DNA of 64,000 bases from Actinacidiphila guanduensis (GTDB taxonomy: Bacteria; Actinomycetota; Actinomycetes; Streptomycetales; Streptomycetaceae). How positions within the stretch are numbered: the first letter of the stretch is position 1; each line of letters begins with the position of its first letter. Under the pieces are notes generated by a model. That model was given only the letters and a program-made list of their open reading frames with translations. It was not told the DNA's origin and did not search any database. Position numbers and translations under genes: made by a program. The stretch is from the NCBI RefSeq assembly GCF_900103985.1, contig NZ_FNIE01000006.1:434001-498000 (forward strand). Reading direction: 5' to 3'. This document shows positions 1 to 12,603 of this stretch, piece by piece.

Positions 1-2832
1 GACGACGAAGGCCGCGGGGACCATGTACTCGGGCAGGGCAGCGGCCGCCGCCGCGCGCAACCGGTCGGTGTCCGGGGCGGCGCCGGGGGCGGGCACCACG
101 TAGGCGACCAGCCGCTTGTCGCCCGGGCGGTCCTCGCGGGCGAGCACCGCGGCTTGCGCCACGCCCGGCACGCGGCCGAGCACCGCCTCGATCTCGCCGG
201 GCTCGACGCGGAAGCCGCGGATCTTCACCTGGCCGTCGGCGCGGCTGACGAAGTCCAGCAGCCCGTCCGCGGTCCAGCGCACCAGGTCGCCGGTGCGGTA
301 CATCCGCGTGCCGGGGGCGGCGGCGAACGGGTCGGCGACGAACCGCTCGGCGGTCAGGGCCGCGCGGCCGAGGTAGCCGCGGGCCAGCCCCGCGCCGGCC
401 AGGTACAGCTCGCCGGTGGTGCCGGGCGGCACCGGGCGCAGCCGCTCGTCGAGCACGTAGGCGCGCATGCCGTCCATCGGGCGGCCCATCGGCACGGTGG
501 AGCCGGTCGTGTGCGGGGCGCGCAGGACGTGCTGGGTGGCGAACAGCGTCGTCTCGGTGGGGCCGTAGGTGGGACGGACGAGGGTGCCGGGGCAGGCGTC
601 CAGGACGCGCCGCACCGCGCCCGGCGGGATGACGTCGCCGCCGGTCAGCACCTCGCGCAGCGGCGCGAACGTCTCGGGGGCCTCCTCGGCGATCACCCGG
701 AACAGCCCGGCCGTCAGCAGCACGCTGGTCAGCCGCTCCTCGCGGATCAGCGCCGCGTACGCCGCCGCGTCCAGCTCGCCGGGCGGGGCGACGACGATCT
801 GCCCGCCGGTGAGCAGCGGCACCCACAGCTCGTAGGTGGAGGCGTCGAAGGCGACCGGGGAGTGCAGCAGGACGCGCTCGGCGGGCCGCTCCAGCCAGCG
901 GCCGTCGCGGGCGAAGGCGACGACGTCGCGGTGGGTGATGCCGATGCCCTTCGGGGTGCCGGTGGAGCCGGAGGTGTACATCACGTACGCCAGCTGCTCG
1001 GGGTGGATCTCCGCGGGTGGCGGCAGCTGCGGGCCGGCCGGTGCCGGGCCGTCCACGACCACGGTGTGCCGTACGCCGGGCGGGAGTTGGGCGAGGACGG
1101 GTGCGGCGGCGCTCGCCCGGTCGGTGAGCAGGACGGCGGCGCCGGTGCCGGTGAGCACCGCGGTCATGCGGGCGGCGGGGGCGCGCTGGTCGAGGGGTGC
1201 GTAGGCGGCCCCGGCCTTCAGGATCGCCAGCAGGGAGACGACCAGGTCCACCGAGCGGGCCTGGAGCACGGCGACGCGGCTGTCCGGGGTGACGCCGAGG
1301 CCGCGCAGGTGCCGTGCCAAGTGGTCGGCGGCGGCGTCGAGTTCGCGGTACGTCAGCGCCCGGTCGCCGCAACTGACCGCGGTGCGCTCGGGGGTTGCCG
1401 CCGCTTGGGCGGCGAAGGCGGCCGTGACGGTGGGGTGGGGGGTGGGCGCGGCGGCGGGGCCCTGCCAGCCGGCGAGCAGGTTGCTCCGCTCGCCGTCGGT
1501 GAGGATCCCGGCCGCGCCGATGGGCAGCCGGGGGTCCGCGGCGACCGCGCGGATCAGGGCGGTGAGCCGCCCGGCCAGCGCCTCGGCGCGCTCGGCGTCG
1601 AACAGGTCGGTGCTGTACTCGATCCAGCCGGTGAGGCCGCCGGGCTCGCCGTCCTCGCCGTGGTTCTCGTGCAGGGTGACCGACAGGTCGAACTGCGAGA
1701 TGGCCGGGCGGACGTCCTCGGCGGTGACCTCCAGGCCGCGCAGCCCGAAGTCGGCGGGCGCGGTGTTCTGCAGGGCGACCATGGTCTGGAAGAGCGGGTG
1801 GCGGGCGAGGGAGCGGGCCGGGTTGAGGGCTTCGACCAGGGCGTCGAACGGCAGGTCCTGGTGGTCGTATCCGGACAGTGCGGTGGTGCGGACCCGGTCC
1901 AGCAGTTCGGCGAAGGTGGGGTCGCCGGAGGTGTCGGCGCGCAGCACCTGGGTGTTGACGAAGAAGCCGACCAGGTCGTCCAGCGCCTCGTCGGTGCGGC
2001 CGGCGATCACCGAGCCGAGCGGGATGTCGGTGCCCGCGCCCAGGCGGGTGAGGAGGGCGGCGACGGCGGCCTGCACGGCCATCGACAAGGTGGCGCCGCG
2101 CTCGCGGGCGGCGGCCAGCAGCCCGGCGTGTGTGGGCGCGTCCACCGCGAGGCGGACGATCTCGCCGCGGTGGCTCGGCACGGCGGGCCGCGGCCGGTCG
2201 GTGTCCAGCTCCAGTTCCTCGGGCAGGCCGGCCAGGTGCTCGCGCCAGTAGGCGAGTTGGGTGGCCGCCACGCTCCGCGGGTCGTCCGGGTCGCCGAGGA
2301 GTTCGCGCTGCCACAGGGCGTAGTCGCCGTACTGGACGGGCAGTTCGGGCAGGTCGGGGGCGCGGCCGTCGAGGCGGGCGGTGTAGGCGGCGCCGAGGTC
2401 GCGGGCGAGCGGGCCGAGCGACCAGCCGTCGGCGGCGATGTGGTGGATGAGCAGGAGCAGCACGTGCTCGGCCGGCCCGAGCCGCAGCAGGGTGCCGCGC
2501 AGGGGTATCTCGGCCGCGAGGTCGAAGGCGTACCCGGCGGCCTCCTCCATGCGGGCGGCCAACTCCGCCTCGTCCTCGACGGCTTGGACGGTCAGGCCCG
2601 GGCGGACGCCGGACAGGACGATCTGCTCGGCCTCGCCGTCCGCCTCACGGTAGACGGTGCGCAGCACCTCGTGCCGGTCCACGACGTCGCCGAGTGCGGC
2701 GGTCAGGGCGGCGACGTCGAGCGGGCCGCGCAGGCGCAGGGCGAGCGGGAGGTTGTAGGTCGGGCTCGGCCCCTCCAGGCGGTGCAGGAACCACAGCCGC
2801 TGCTGGGCGTGGGAGAGCGGGAGCGTCGTCAT
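1..2832 (-). CDS. Non-ribosomal peptide synthetase, C-A portion (3' end outside window)
   Basis: Second NRPS of the cluster; 944 codons are visible and the frame stays open to base 1. A condensation domain comes first ([11 protein letters not shown] near the N-terminus; HHIAADGW active site around residue 134). An adenylation domain follows, with its phosphate-binding loop around residue 620 and YMVP at the edge. The next carrier domain and any thioesterase lie outside. The ATG at 2832 is preceded by AAGGAG at good spacing and starts 35 bases after the upstream NRPS stop, so the two genes form one operon. My hand-read specificity pocket is roughly D-A-Y-L-L-G-T-L-F, which I cannot assign to an amino acid. 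The C domain lacks an adjacent epimerase, so it should join L residues (inference). Confidence 0.93.
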   Translation of the reverse strand, partial: MTTLPLSHAQQRLWFLHRLEGPSPTYNLPLALRLRGPLDVAALTAALGDVVDRHEVLRTVYREADGEAEQIVLSGVRPGLTVQAVEDEAELAARMEEAAGYAFDLAAEIPLRGTLLRLGPAEHVLLLLIHHIAADGWSLGPLARDLGAAYTARLDGRAPDLPELPVQYGDYALWQRELLGDPDDPRSVAATQLAYWREHLAGLPEELELDTDRPRPAVPSHRGEIVRLAVDAPTHAGLLAAARERGATLSMAVQAAVAALLTRLGAGTDIPLGSVIAGRTDEALDDLVGFFVNTQVLRADTSGDPTFAELLDRVRTTALSGYDHQDLPFDALVEALNPARSLARHPLFQTMVALQNTAPADFGLRGLEVTAEDVRPAISQFDLSVTLHENHGEDGEPGGLTGWIEYSTDLFDAERAEALAGRLTALIRAVAADPRLPIGAAGILTDGERSNLLAGWQGPAAAPTPHPTVTAAFAAQAAATPERTAVSCGDRALTYRELDAAADHLARHLRGLGVTPDSRVAVLQARSVDLVVSLLAILKAGAAYAPLDQRAPAARMTAVLTGTGAAVLLTDRASAAAPVLAQLPPGVRHTVVVDGPAPAGPQLPPPAEIHPEQLAYVMYTSGSTGTPKGIGITHRDVVAFARDGRWLERPAERVLLHSPVAFDASTYELWVPLLTGGQIVVAPPGELDAAAYAALIREERLTSVLLTAGLFRVIAEEAPETFAPLREVLTGGDVIPPGAVRRVLDACPGTLVRPTYGPTETTLFATQHVLRAPHTTGSTVPMGRPMDGMRAYVLDERLRPVPPGTTGELYLAGAGLARGYLGRAALTAERFVADPFAAAPGTRMYRTGDLVRWTADGLLDFVSRADGQVKIRGFRVEPGEIEAVLGRVPGVAQAAVLAREDRPGDKRLVAYVVPAPGAAPDTDRLRAAAAAALPEYMVPAAFVV

Positions 2833-2867
2833 CGGGATCGGTCTCCTTGGGTCTTCGCGAGCGCGCG

Positions 2868-5800
2868 TCACGCCCGGGCGCGCGGGCGCAGCGCGGGGCG
2901 GGTCAGGGGCGGGCGGGCCGCGGCGGGGCGGGGCGGGGCGGCGGCGATCCGTTCGGCGAGCGCCAGCGCGGTCGGCGTCTCGAAGAGCGCGCTGACCGGC
3001 AGGTCGGCGCCCAGCGCCGCGCGGATGCGGCCCACCAGCCGGGTCGCGAGCAGCGAGTGGCCGCCGAGGGCGAAGAAGTTGTCGTCGATGCCGACCTCGG
3101 GCACGCCGAGCACGTCGCCGAAGAGGCGGCACAGCGCGGCCTCGCGGTCGTCGCGCGGAGCGCGCCGCTCGGCGGCGGCCTCGTACACCGGCTCGGGCAG
3201 CGCCCGCCGGTCGAGCTTGCCGTTGGGGTTGAGCGGCAGCGCGGCCAGGACCATGAGGGCGCGCGGCACCATGTAGTCGGGCAGGGTGGCGGCGAGGCGG
3301 TCGCGCAGGGCGGCCGGGTCGGGCACCATGCCGGGCTGGGCGGTGACGTAGCCGGCCAGCCGCTTGTCGCCGGGCCGGTCCTCGCGGACCACGACCGCGG
3401 CCTGGGAGACGGCCGGGTCGGCGGCCAGCGCGGCCTCGATCTCGCCGAGTTCGATCCGGAAGCCGCGGATCTTCACCTGGCCGTCGGCGCGGCCCACGAA
3501 GTCCACCTCGCCGCCGGGTGTCCAGCGCACCACGTCGCCGGTGCGGTACATCCGCGTGCCGGGGACGGCCGCGAACGGGTCGGCGACGAACCGCTCGGCG
3601 GTCAGGGCGGCCCGGCCGAGGTAGCCGCGGGCCAGCCCGTCGCCGGCCAGGTAGAGCTCGCCGAGCACCCCTGCGGGCACCGGCTGCAGCCGGTCGTCCA
3701 GGACGTAGGCCCGCATGGTGTCCATGGGGCGCCCGATCGGCACCGTGGCCTCGCGTTCGCCGGCGCGCACGGGGGCGGTCAGGGCGAAGGTGGTGGCCTC
3801 GGTGGGGCCGTAGACGTTGACCAGGTGCAGGCCGGGGTGGCGCTCGCGCAGCCGGCGCATGATCCGTGCCGAGACGGCCTCGCCGCCGACCCAGATCTCC
3901 CGGAGCCGGCCGAGCGCGTCGGGGATCTCCTCGGCCAGCAGGTTGAACAGCGCGGTGGTGAAGAAGGCGCCGGTGACGCCCGAGGCTTCGATCACCTCGG
4001 CGTAGGCGCTGGTGCCGAGGCTGCCGGGCGGGGCGACGACGACATGCCGGCCGGTGAGCAGCGGCACCCACAGCTCGTAGGTGGAGGCGTCGAAGGCGTG
4101 CGCGGAGTGCAGCAGCACCTTGTCGTGGCCGGGTCCGGCGAAGCGGCGGTCGGCGGCGAGCGCGGCCACCGCGCGCTGGGAGACGGCCACGCCCTTGGGC
4201 ACGCCGGTGGAGCCGGAGGTGTAGATGACGTAGGCCAGCATGTCGGGGTGGACGGCGACGCCCGGGTCGGCGGCCGGCTGGTCGGCCAGGCCCGCCGTGC
4301 CGTCCACGACGAGCACCGCGCGCTCCCCGGCGGTCGCGGCGGGGTGGCCGGCGTGGGCGGGGTCCACCAGCAGAACGCGGGCGCCGGTCTCGGCGAGCAC
4401 CAGGTCCATCCGCTCCACGGGGTAGCCGGCGGGCAGCGGCACATAGGCGCCGCCCGCCTTGGCGACGGCCAGGGTGGCGACCAGCAGGTCGGGCGAGCGG
4501 TCCAGCAGCAGGGCCACCGCGCTGTCCGGCCGCACCCCGGCCGCGATCAGCCGGTGCGCCAGGCGGTTGGCCCGCGCGTCCAGCTCGCGGTAGGTCAAGG
4601 TGGTGCCGCCGCCGGTGACGGCGGGGGCGTCGGGCCGGGCGTCGGCCCGGCGGGCGAACAGCTCGGCGAGGCCGGCCTGTTCGTAGGCCACGGCGGTGTC
4701 GTTCCAGTCCTCGACGATCAGGGTGCGCTCCTGCGCGGAGAGCACGTCGGCGGCGGTGACGGGCCGGGCGGGCGCGGCCGACACGGCGGCCAGCAGCCGG
4801 CCGAAGCGCGCGGCGAACTGCTCGGCGGTGCCGCGGTCGTACAGGTCCTCGGCGTACTCCACGCTCACGTCGATGCCGAGCGGGGCGCCTTGAGGGCCGC
4901 GGCGCTCGCGGACGAAGAAGGTGAGGTCGAACTTGGCGGCGCGGTAGTCGACGGGGACGGCCTCGGCGGCCAGGCCGCCGATCTCCAGGTCCGCGGTGTC
5001 CTCGTGGCACAGGGCGACCTGGAACAGCGGGTGGCGGCCGCGGCTGCGCTCGGGGTTGACCGCCTCGACCACCTGGTCGAAGGGCAGGTCCTGGTGCGCG
5101 AAGGCCGAAAGGTCCGACTCCCTTACCCGGTCCACGAGTTCGGCGAACGACGGGTCCCCCGAGGTGTCGGTGCGCAGCACCAGGGTGTTGACGAAGAAGC
5201 CCACCAGGTCGTCCAGCGCCTCGTCGGTGCGGCCCGAGACCACCGAACCGATGGGGATGTCGGTGCCCGCCCCCAGACGGGTCAGCAGGGCCGACAGGCC
5301 CGCCTGGAGGACCATGAACAGGGTCGCCCGGCGCTCGCGGGCCAACTCCGCGAGTCTGTGGTGGAGTTCGGCGTCCAGTTCGGTGCGCACCAAGGCGCCC
5401 TTGTGGCTGGGCACCGCCGGGCGGGGACGGTCGCGGGGCAGCTCGATCTCCTCGGGCAGGCCGGCCAGCCGCTCCCGCCAGAAGGCCAGTCCGCGGCCGA
5501 ACCGGGACTCCGGGTCGTCGGCCGCACCGAGTGCCCGCCGCTCCCACAGGGCGTAGTCGGCGTACTGCACCGGCAGTTCGGGCCACTGCGGGGCCGCTCC
5601 GGCCAGCCGGGCGGTGTAGGCGGTGCCGAGGTCGGTGCCGAGCGGGCCCATCGACCAGCCGTCGCCGGCGATGTGGTGCAGCACCAGCAGCAGCGTGGAC
5701 TCCTGCGGGCTCGTGCTGAACAGCCAGGCCCGCAGCGGGAGTTCGGTCGCGATGTCGAAGGGCCGGTGGGCCGCGCGCAGCAGCGCGCCGGGCAGTTCGG

Positions 5801-8800
5801 CCGGGCAGAGCGCGGCGGTGGTCAGCGGCGGGCGGGCGGTGCCGGCGGGCAGGACGGTCTGCACCGGCTCCCCGTGGACGGCCCCCTGCGCCTCCGCCGG
5901 GGCCTCCCCCTGCACCTCCCCTCGGACCTCCCGGAACACCGTCCGCAGACTCTCGTGCCGGTCGGCGACATCGGCCAGCGCCGCGGCGAGCGCCTCGGAG
6001 TCGACCGGGCCGCGGAGCCGCAGCGCCAGCGGGATGTTGTAGGTCGCCGCGGGGCCCTCCATCCGGGTCAGGAACCACAGCCGCTGCTGGGCGTAGGACA
6101 GCGGCAGCCGCTCGGGCCGCACGGCGGGCCGCAGCGGGGGGCGGCCGGTGTCGCCGGCGGCCGCCGCCGCCAGAGCGGCGGGGGTGGGCGCCTCGAAGAG
6201 CACCGGCAGGGTCAGCTCGGCGCCGAGGGCGGCCCGCACCCGGTTCACCAGCCGGGTGGCGAGCAGGGAGTGGCCGCCGAGGGCGAAGAAGTCGTCGTCC
6301 ACGCCGACCTCGGGCCGGCCCAGCACTTCGGCGAACAGCCCGCACAGGATCTCCTCCTGGGCGGTGCGCGGGGCCCGCCCGGGCGCGCTCGCGGGGTACT
6401 CGGGGACGGGCAGCGCCCCGCGGTCCACCTTGCCGTTCTGATTCATCGGGAAGGCGTCCAGCACCACCAGCGCGTCGGGCACCATGTACGGCGGCAGCAC
6501 CGCGGCCAGCGCGCCGCGCGCGGCCCCGGCGTCGAAGGCGGCGCCCTGGGCCGGGACGACGTAGGCCGCGAGCCGCTTGTCGCCCGGCCGGTCCTCGCGG
6601 ACCACGGCCTTGACCTGTGCCACGCCCTCGATCCGGCCCAACGCGGCCTCGATCTCGCCCAGTTCGATCCGGAAGCCGCGGATCTTCACCTGCTCGTCCG
6701 CGCGGCCGACGAACTCCAGCTCGCCGTCCGGCGTCCAGCGCACCACGTCGCCCGTCCGGTACATCCGAGCGCCCGGCTCGGGCGCGAACGGGTCGGCCAC
6801 GAACCGCTCGGCGGTCAGGGCGGGCCGGCCGACGTAGCCGCGGGCCAGGCCGCCGCCGCCGAGGTAGAGCTCGCCCGCGACGCCCGCGGGCACCGGCTGC
6901 AGCCGCGGGTCGAGCACATAGGCGCGGGTGTTGCGCAGCGGGCGGCCGATCGGCGCGGCGAAGGGCTCGCGGCGCCCGGCGGCCGGGCCGAGCAGGGCGG
7001 TGGTGGAGGTGCAGGTGACCTCGGTGAGGCCGTAGACGTGGATCAACTCGGCGGGCTGCTGCTGCCAGGCGGCCATCCGCTCGGGCAGGATGCGCTCGCC
7101 GCCGATCGCGGTGAAGCGGAAGCCGCTCGGCAGGGTGCGGCCCGAGGTCTCCAGCTCGTGCGCCCACTCGTGCCAGTAGGCGGTGGTCAGCTCCAGGCCG
7201 GTGACGCGGTGCTCGGCGACGTAGTCGGCGAGGTCGGCCCCGGAGGTGAGGACGGGCGCGGTGGGGACGACGACGGTGGCGCCGGCAGCGAGCGTGGGCA
7301 GCAGCTCCTCGATGAGCACGTCGAAGCCGACGGAGGCGACCTGGAGGATGCGGTCGGCGGCGGTCAGCGCGAAGGCGTCGGCCATCGCCAGCGTGTAGTT
7401 GAGCAGCGGGCCGTGCGCGAACATCACGCCCTTGGGCCGGCCGGTGGAGCCGGAGGTGTAGAAGACGCAGGCCAGGGCCTCGGGGTGGGGCTGCGCGGGC
7501 GGCAGCAGGGGGCCCTTCCGCGCGGGCATCGCGTCCAGGTCGAGCACGGGGGCGGCGGTGCCGTCCAGCGCATCGGCGAGGGCGGGGCGCAGCCGGGTGA
7601 GGGTCAGGACGGCGGCCGGGGCGGCGTCCTGGAGGATCACCCGCAGCCGGGCGGCGGGCAGTTCGGGGTCCACGGGCAGGAAACCGGCACCGGCCTTCAT
7701 GGCCGCGAGGACGCCGACGACCAGTTGCTCGGAGGACGGAGCGGCCAGCAGCACCGTGTCCCCCGCGGCCACCCCGTGCTCGCGCAGCACGGTGGCCGCC
7801 TCGGCGGCGTCCGCCTCCAGCCGGGCGTAGGTGAGGGTCCGCCCGCCGCATTCGACGGCGACCGCGTCCGGGGTGCGGGCGGCCTGCTCGGCGATGAGGC
7901 CGGGCACGGTGCGCCGCTCGTCCGCCGCGCCCGCGCGGGTGTCGTTCCAGCCGTCGAGGAGCAGGGCGCGTTCGGCGGGGTCGAGCAGGTCGACGGCGCC
8001 GACCGGCCGGTCCGGGTCGGCCGCGGCCCGGCCGAGCAGCCGCACCAGCCGGCCGCCCAGCGCCTCGACGCTGTCACGGTCGAACAGCTCGGCCGCGTAC
8101 TCCAGTTCGGCGCGCAGGCCGGCGGGGGCGCCGTCCTCGCCGTGCCGCTCCAGGACGTTGACGCACAGGTCGAACTGGGCCGCCGTGGCCGGGACGTCCA
8201 CGGCGGTCACCCGGGCGTCGCGGCCGAGGTCGTAGCGGGCGGCCGCGTTGTTCTGCAGCACCATCGCCACCTGGAACAGCGGGTGGCGGCCGCGGCCGCG
8301 CTCGGGGTTGACCGCCTCGACCACCTGGTCGAAGGGGAGGTCCTGGTGGGCGAAGGCGGCGAGGTCGGACTCCCGGACCCGGTCCACGAGTTCGGCGAAG
8401 GTGGGGTCGCCGGAGGTGTCGGTGCGCAGCACCAGGGTGTTGACGAAGAAGCCCACGAGGTCGTCCAGTGCCTCGTCGGTGCGGCCGGCCACCACAGAGC
8501 CCAGCGGGATGTCGGTGCCCGCCCCGAGACGGCTCAGCAGGGCCGACAGGCCCGCCTGGAGGACCATGAACAGGGTCGCCCGGCGGTCGCGGGCCAACTC
8601 CTGCAGCTGCGCGTGGAGTTCGGCGTCCAGGTCGAGGGTCACCACGCCGGCCTCGCGGGTGGGGGCGGCCGGGCGGGGACGGTCGCGGGGCAGCTCGATC
8701 TCCTCGGGCAGGCCGGCCAGCCGCTCGCGCCAGTAGGCGAGTTGGTCGGCGGCGAGGCTGCCGGGGTCGTCCTGGGCGCCCAGCAGCTCCTGCTGCCAGT

Positions 8801-11183
8801 CGGCGTAGTCCCGGTACTGGACCGGGAGTTCGGTCCACCGCGGCGCCGATCCGGCCAGGCGCGCGGTGTAGGCGGTGCCGAGGTCGGCGCCCAGCGGGAC
8901 GAGCGACCAGCCGTCGGCGGCGATGTGGTGCACTACGAGCAGGAGCGTCGCCTCGTCCGGCCCGGTCCTGAACAGGTGGGCCCGCAAGGGGAGTTCGGTG
9001 GTGAGGTCGAAGGGGCGGCGGGCGGCCGCGGTGCGGGCGGCGGGGAGGTCGGCTGCCGCGGTGTCCGTCACTTCCAGCGGCGGGCGGGCGGTGCCCGCGG
9101 GCAGCACGACCTGCCGGGCCGCGTCCTCGCCCTCGGCGTCGCGGACCAGGGTGCGCAGCGTCTCGTGGCGGTCGGCGACGTCGGCCAGCGCGTCGGCCAG
9201 CGCCTCGGGGTCGAGCCGGCCGGCGAGGGTGAGCACGAGCGGGATGTTCCAGGTGGCGCCGGGGCCCTCCAGCCGCTCCAGGAACCACACGCGCTGCTGG
9301 GCGGGCGAGAGCGGGGACCGTGCGGGCCGCTCCCGGCGGGTGGGCACCGGGCGGGCCGCCTGCTGCCGCGGGCGGTCGAGGACCGCGGCGAGGGCGGCCA
9401 CGGTGGGCGCGGCGAACACGTCCCGTACGCCCACCTCCGCGCCGAGGGCGGCCCGGATGCGGTTGGCGAGGCGGGTGGCGAGCAGCGAGTGGCCGCCGAG
9501 GGCGAAGAAGTCGTCCTCGGTGCCGATGCCGGGCAGGCCCAGCACCTCGGCGAACAGCCCGCACAGCAGCTCCTCCTGGGGCGTGCGCGGCGCCCGGCCG
9601 GTGCCCGCGGCGTACTGCGGGGCGGGCAGCGCCTGCCGGTTGACCTTGCCGTTGGGGGTGAGCGGCAGCGCGGGCAGGACGACGAGGCCCTGCGGCACCA
9701 TGTAGTCGGGCAGCGAGCGGGCCAATCGGGCACGCACCGCCTCCGGTTCGAGGGTGCGGCCCGCGGCGGGCACGACGTAGCCGGCCAGCCGCCGGTCCCC
9801 CGGCCGGTCCTCGCGGACCATGGCGACCGCCTGGGCCACTCCTGGGTCGGCGGCCAACGCGGCCTCGATCTCGCCGAGTTCGATCCGGAAGCCGCGCAGC
9901 TTGACCTGGCCGTCCACCCGGCCGACGAACTCCACCTCGCCGCCGGGCGTCCAGCGCACCACGTCGCCCGTGCGGTACATCCGCGCGCCCGGCACCTCGG
10001 CGAAGGGGTCGGCGACGAAGCGGCCGGCGGTCAGGCCGGGCCTGCCGAGGTAGCCGCGGGCCAGGCCCTCCCCCGCGATGTAGAGTTCGCCGGCCGCGCC
10101 GACGGGCACCTGCCGCAGCCGGTCGTCCAGCACGTACAGGCGGGTGTTGGCCATCGGGCCGCCGATCGGCACGGGGGCGGCGTCCCGGGCGACCTCGCGG
10201 ACCTGGCTGCGGGTGGCGTAGACGGTGGACTCGGTGGGGCCGTAGACGTGGAAGAGCCGCAGGTCAGGTCCGGCCGCGGCCAGCAGGCGGCGCATCGCGC
10301 GGGCCGAGACGGCCTCGCCGCCGGTCCACAGCTCGCGCAGCCCGGCGAGCGCCCGCGGGGCCTCCTCGACCAGCACGTTGAACAGCGCGGTGGTGAAGAA
10401 GGCGCAGGTCACGCCGTACTGCTCGATGACGCGCGCGTAGTCGGCGGTGTCCAGGGCGCCGGGCGGGGCGAGCACGATGCGGTTGCCGGTGAGCAGCGGC
10501 ACCCACAGCTCGTAGGTGGAGGCGTCGAAGGCGTGCGCGGAGTGCAGCAGCACGCGGGCCTGGGCGGGGCCGCTCCACTGCGGGTCGGCGGCGAAGGCGG
10601 CCACGTTGCGGTGGCTGACGGCCACGCCCTTGGGCACGCCGGTGGAGCCGGAGGTGTAGATGACGTACACGAGGTGCGCCGGGTCGACGCGGACCGCGGG
10701 GTCGTGCGCGGGCTCGTCCGCCAACCCGGCCTCGCCGTCGACGAGATGGACCGCGATCCCGGCCGCGCGGGCGGCCTCGGCGGCGGGGTGGGCGGCGTTG
10801 GCGCGGTCCACCAGCAGGATGCGGGCGTCGGTGCCGGCCATCACCAGGCGCATCCGCTCGACCGGGTATCCGGCGGGCAGCGGCACATAGGCGCTGCCCG
10901 CCTTGACGACGGCGAGGGTGGCGGCGACGACATCGGCCGAGCGCGCCATCAGGACGGCGACCGAGGTCTCGGGCCGCGCGCCCAGGGCGATCAGGCGGTG
11001 GGCGAGCCGGTTGGCGCGGGCGTCGAGGCCGGCGTACGTCAGCTCGACGTGGTCGCCGACGAGGGCGAGCGCCTGCGGGTGGGCCGCGACGCGGGCCCGG
11101 AAGAGGGCGGCGAGACCGGCGTCCGGTACGTCGGCGGCGGTCGCGTTCCAGCGGGTCGGGGGGAGCTCGGGAAGGTGGGACAT
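2868..11183 (-). CDS. Non-ribosomal peptide synthetase, A-T-C-A-T-C-A-T
   Basis: Trimodular NRPS of 2771 residues. A1 occupies about 1-530 ([11 protein letters not shown] near 181), T1 has GGHSLL near 563, C2 has HHIAADGWS near 754, A2 its loop near 1244, T2 near 1634, C3 HHIAGDGWS near 1841, A3 near 2324 and T3 near 2709. It begins directly with an A domain, so this is probably the initiating subunit. There is no epimerase, methyltransferase or thioesterase. Hand-read pockets: A1 D-A-Y-F-W-G-V-V-Y and A3 D-A-Y-F-W-G-V-T-F, similar and apparently hydrophobic; A2 D-V-E-E-A-G-V-C-T, with two acidic residues that might fit a basic substrate. The ATG follows GGAGTGA. The mbtH gene is divergent, 381 bases away. 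Product unknown. Confidence 0.96.
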   Translation of the reverse strand: MSHLPELPPTRWNATAADVPDAGLAALFRARVAAHPQALALVGDHVELTYAGLDARANRLAHRLIALGARPETSVAVLMARSADVVAATLAVVKAGSAYVPLPAGYPVERMRLVMAGTDARILLVDRANAAHPAAEAARAAGIAVHLVDGEAGLADEPAHDPAVRVDPAHLVYVIYTSGSTGVPKGVAVSHRNVAAFAADPQWSGPAQARVLLHSAHAFDASTYELWVPLLTGNRIVLAPPGALDTADYARVIEQYGVTCAFFTTALFNVLVEEAPRALAGLRELWTGGEAVSARAMRRLLAAAGPDLRLFHVYGPTESTVYATRSQVREVARDAAPVPIGGPMANTRLYVLDDRLRQVPVGAAGELYIAGEGLARGYLGRPGLTAGRFVADPFAEVPGARMYRTGDVVRWTPGGEVEFVGRVDGQVKLRGFRIELGEIEAALAADPGVAQAVAMVREDRPGDRRLAGYVVPAAGRTLEPEAVRARLARSLPDYMVPQGLVVLPALPLTPNGKVNRQALPAPQYAAGTGRAPRTPQEELLCGLFAEVLGLPGIGTEDDFFALGGHSLLATRLANRIRAALGAEVGVRDVFAAPTVAALAAVLDRPRQQAARPVPTRRERPARSPLSPAQQRVWFLERLEGPGATWNIPLVLTLAGRLDPEALADALADVADRHETLRTLVRDAEGEDAARQVVLPAGTARPPLEVTDTAAADLPAARTAAARRPFDLTTELPLRAHLFRTGPDEATLLLVVHHIAADGWSLVPLGADLGTAYTARLAGSAPRWTELPVQYRDYADWQQELLGAQDDPGSLAADQLAYWRERLAGLPEEIELPRDRPRPAAPTREAGVVTLDLDAELHAQLQELARDRRATLFMVLQAGLSALLSRLGAGTDIPLGSVVAGRTDEALDDLVGFFVNTLVLRTDTSGDPTFAELVDRVRESDLAAFAHQDLPFDQVVEAVNPERGRGRHPLFQVAMVLQNNAAARYDLGRDARVTAVDVPATAAQFDLCVNVLERHGEDGAPAGLRAELEYAAELFDRDSVEALGGRLVRLLGRAAADPDRPVGAVDLLDPAERALLLDGWNDTRAGAADERRTVPGLIAEQAARTPDAVAVECGGRTLTYARLEADAAEAATVLREHGVAAGDTVLLAAPSSEQLVVGVLAAMKAGAGFLPVDPELPAARLRVILQDAAPAAVLTLTRLRPALADALDGTAAPVLDLDAMPARKGPLLPPAQPHPEALACVFYTSGSTGRPKGVMFAHGPLLNYTLAMADAFALTAADRILQVASVGFDVLIEELLPTLAAGATVVVPTAPVLTSGADLADYVAEHRVTGLELTTAYWHEWAHELETSGRTLPSGFRFTAIGGERILPERMAAWQQQPAELIHVYGLTEVTCTSTTALLGPAAGRREPFAAPIGRPLRNTRAYVLDPRLQPVPAGVAGELYLGGGGLARGYVGRPALTAERFVADPFAPEPGARMYRTGDVVRWTPDGELEFVGRADEQVKIRGFRIELGEIEAALGRIEGVAQVKAVVREDRPGDKRLAAYVVPAQGAAFDAGAARGALAAVLPPYMVPDALVVLDAFPMNQNGKVDRGALPVPEYPASAPGRAPRTAQEEILCGLFAEVLGRPEVGVDDDFFALGGHSLLATRLVNRVRAALGAELTLPVLFEAPTPAALAAAAAGDTGRPPLRPAVRPERLPLSYAQQRLWFLTRMEGPAATYNIPLALRLRGPVDSEALAAALADVADRHESLRTVFREVRGEVQGEAPAEAQGAVHGEPVQTVLPAGTARPPLTTAALCPAELPGALLRAAHRPFDIATELPLRAWLFSTSPQESTLLLVLHHIAGDGWSMGPLGTDLGTAYTARLAGAAPQWPELPVQYADYALWERRALGAADDPESRFGRGLAFWRERLAGLPEEIELPRDRPRPAVPSHKGALVRTELDAELHHRLAELARERRATLFMVLQAGLSALLTRLGAGTDIPIGSVVSGRTDEALDDLVGFFVNTLVLRTDTSGDPSFAELVDRVRESDLSAFAHQDLPFDQVVEAVNPERSRGRHPLFQVALCHEDTADLEIGGLAAEAVPVDYRAAKFDLTFFVRERRGPQGAPLGIDVSVEYAEDLYDRGTAEQFAARFGRLLAAVSAAPARPVTAADVLSAQERTLIVEDWNDTAVAYEQAGLAELFARRADARPDAPAVTGGGTTLTYRELDARANRLAHRLIAAGVRPDSAVALLLDRSPDLLVATLAVAKAGGAYVPLPAGYPVERMDLVLAETGARVLLVDPAHAGHPAATAGERAVLVVDGTAGLADQPAADPGVAVHPDMLAYVIYTSGSTGVPKGVAVSQRAVAALAADRRFAGPGHDKVLLHSAHAFDASTYELWVPLLTGRHVVVAPPGSLGTSAYAEVIEASGVTGAFFTTALFNLLAEEIPDALGRLREIWVGGEAVSARIMRRLRERHPGLHLVNVYGPTEATTFALTAPVRAGEREATVPIGRPMDTMRAYVLDDRLQPVPAGVLGELYLAGDGLARGYLGRAALTAERFVADPFAAVPGTRMYRTGDVVRWTPGGEVDFVGRADGQVKIRGFRIELGEIEAALAADPAVSQAAVVVREDRPGDKRLAGYVTAQPGMVPDPAALRDRLAATLPDYMVPRALMVLAALPLNPNGKLDRRALPEPVYEAAAERRAPRDDREAALCRLFGDVLGVPEVGIDDNFFALGGHSLLATRLVGRIRAALGADLPVSALFETPTALALAERIAAAPPRPAAARPPLTRPALRPRARA

Positions 11184-11283
11184 GCTCGGTCACTCCATCG
11201 ACGTGGACGGTGGAAAGCACGAGAACCGGCGCCCTCGCGGTTGTCATCACCGTAGCCGCCACCGACCACCCCAGTCCAGAGAA

Positions 11284-11477
11284 TTTGTCAAACACGAGCA
11301 AGTTTGATGACAAGCTCGTCATGGCGCAGCGACCGAACGTGCTGTGAGCTGCTGATTTGCTAGAACTCCCACTCCTTCATGACTGTCATGGCCGTCAAGA
11401 TCGTAGCCAATCATCACTCCTGACTTGCCACGTCACATCCATCACCTTGACAAGAAGCTGGACATGACTTGTCAAGT
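11284..11477. promoter_or_regulatory. Divergent NRPS/mbtH control region with clustered palindromes
   Basis: The 381-base gap between the NRPS and mbtH starts is AT-rich for this genome and packed with related inverted repeats: TTTGTCAAA (11284-11292), TTGATGACAAG (11304-11314), CATGACTGTCATG (11378-11390), CTTGACAAG (11446-11454) and ACTTGTCAAGT (11467-11477). TTGATGACAAG recurs exactly at 15404-15414, upstream of the helix-turn-helix regulator. These are probably operators of that regulator or of another CTTG/CAAG-binding protein (inference). I did not assign individual -35/-10 elements. Confidence 0.6.
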
Positions 11478-11564
11478 ACGGGTAGCGTGGGCGCGGCAGG
11501 CGGGACCCCCGCACCCGTCGCAACCCACTTCGCCAGCGGGGCCGCACACACCCGGAGGACGATC

Positions 11565-11771
11565 GTGGCCAACCCGTTCGAGGACGACTCGGCCCGCTAC
11601 CAGGTCCTGGTCAACGACGAGGGCCAGCACTCGCTGTGGCCCTCCTTCGCCGAGGTGCCGGCGGGCTGGACCCCGGTCCTGTCCGGCGCCTCCAGACAGG
11701 AGTGCCTGACCTACGTCGAGGAGCACTGGTCGGACCTGCGTCCGCTCAGCCTCGTCGCCGCCGCACGCTGA
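11565..11771 (+). CDS. mbtH: MbtH-like NRPS helper protein
   Basis: 68-residue MbtH family protein that binds and activates adenylation domains. The family signature is clear: NPFEDD at the start, then SLWPSFAEVPAGW with its conserved tryptophans, and a C-terminal EHWSDLRP. The GTG at 11565 has GGAGG six bases upstream; a longer upstream reading adds about 32 residues the family lacks. It is first in a plus-strand set that diverges from the NRPS genes and runs 22 bases ahead of the oxygenase gene. It presumably serves one or more of the four visible A domains. Confidence 0.95.
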   Translation: MANPFEDDSARYQVLVNDEGQHSLWPSFAEVPAGWTPVLSGASRQECLTYVEEHWSDLRPLSLVAAAR

Positions 11772-11793
11772 GACCGAAAGGAGGACCCGTACC

Positions 11794-12603
11794 GTGAGCA
11801 CCACCGTTATCGCCGCACCGGCCGTACCCACCCTGTTCGACAGCGAGACCGCCGACCACCTCACCGCCGACCACCTCACCCGGCTCGCCGCCGGCTCCGT
11901 CGGCTCCGTCCGCATCCCCGACTTCTTCGGCGTCGACCAGTGCATGGAGATCATGCGGGCGCTGGAGACCTGCGAGATGGGCAGCTACGACGAGCAGCTG
12001 GTCCAGCCGCGCATCGCCAAACTCGGCCCCGCCGCCTACGACTTCTACGGCGAGGGCGGGCTGCGCCGGGAGTACTGGGAGCACGCCGCCCAGTCCGCCG
12101 CCGCCCGCTCCGGCCTGCTCCACGGCGAGGACCCGCTCGACGCCGCCACCGGGCTGATCGCGGCCGCCTGGGGCGACCGGGTGGACCCCGCCACCTCCGG
12201 CGGCCGCCCGCTGTTCGCCGGCATGATCCGCGAGATCAACAACGGCGCCCGGATGCACTTCGACGAGGTGATACGGGAGTTCAACGGTGTGCTGGACCAG
12301 CAGCCGATCGCCCAGATCGCCTTCAACTGCCACCTGTCCACAGGTCTTGAGGGCGGCGAGGCGGTGGCCTACCGGCGCCGCTGGCACCCCGGGGACGAGG
12401 AGCACCGCGACGGCTACGGCTACGACCGGTCGCTGGTGGCGGGCGAGCCCGCCGCCTCGGTCCGCGCGGGCCTGGGCGACGCCGTCTTCTTCGACCCGCG
12501 CAACTACCACCTGGTGCGGCCGGTCCAGGGCGGCGGCCGGCGGGTCACGCTGTCGTTCTTCATCGGCGTCACCGCCCGCGGCCCGCTCGTCGTCTGGTCC
12601 TGA
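11794..12603 (+). CDS. 2-oxoglutarate/Fe(II)-dependent oxygenase
   Basis: 269 residues with a jelly-roll oxygenase pattern. MHFDE near residue 150 supplies the HxD pair of iron ligands; a later NYHLVRPV supplies the distal histidine, followed by an arginine (GGGRRVTLSFF) suited to bind 2-oxoglutarate. The aspartate in HxD indicates a hydroxylase or desaturase, not a halogenase, which would have Gly or Ala there. The GTG start follows a strong GGAGG. Lying directly after mbtH, it most likely oxidises a free or carrier-bound amino acid for the NRPS, for example a beta-hydroxylation. The substrate cannot be read from the sequence. Confidence 0.8.
   Translation: MSTTVIAAPAVPTLFDSETADHLTADHLTRLAAGSVGSVRIPDFFGVDQCMEIMRALETCEMGSYDEQLVQPRIAKLGPAAYDFYGEGGLRREYWEHAAQSAAARSGLLHGEDPLDAATGLIAAAWGDRVDPATSGGRPLFAGMIREINNGARMHFDEVIREFNGVLDQQPIAQIAFNCHLSTGLEGGEAVAYRRRWHPGDEEHRDGYGYDRSLVAGEPAASVRAGLGDAVFFDPRNYHLVRPVQGGGRRVTLSFFIGVTARGPLVVWS

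Noticed and set aside
2694..11255. A plus-strand open frame of over 2800 codons opposite the NRPS
   Set aside because: It is the reverse-strand shadow of the NRPS gene. The minus strand gives clear A, T and C domain motifs; the plus-strand translation is Gly/Arg/Gln-rich with no motif.
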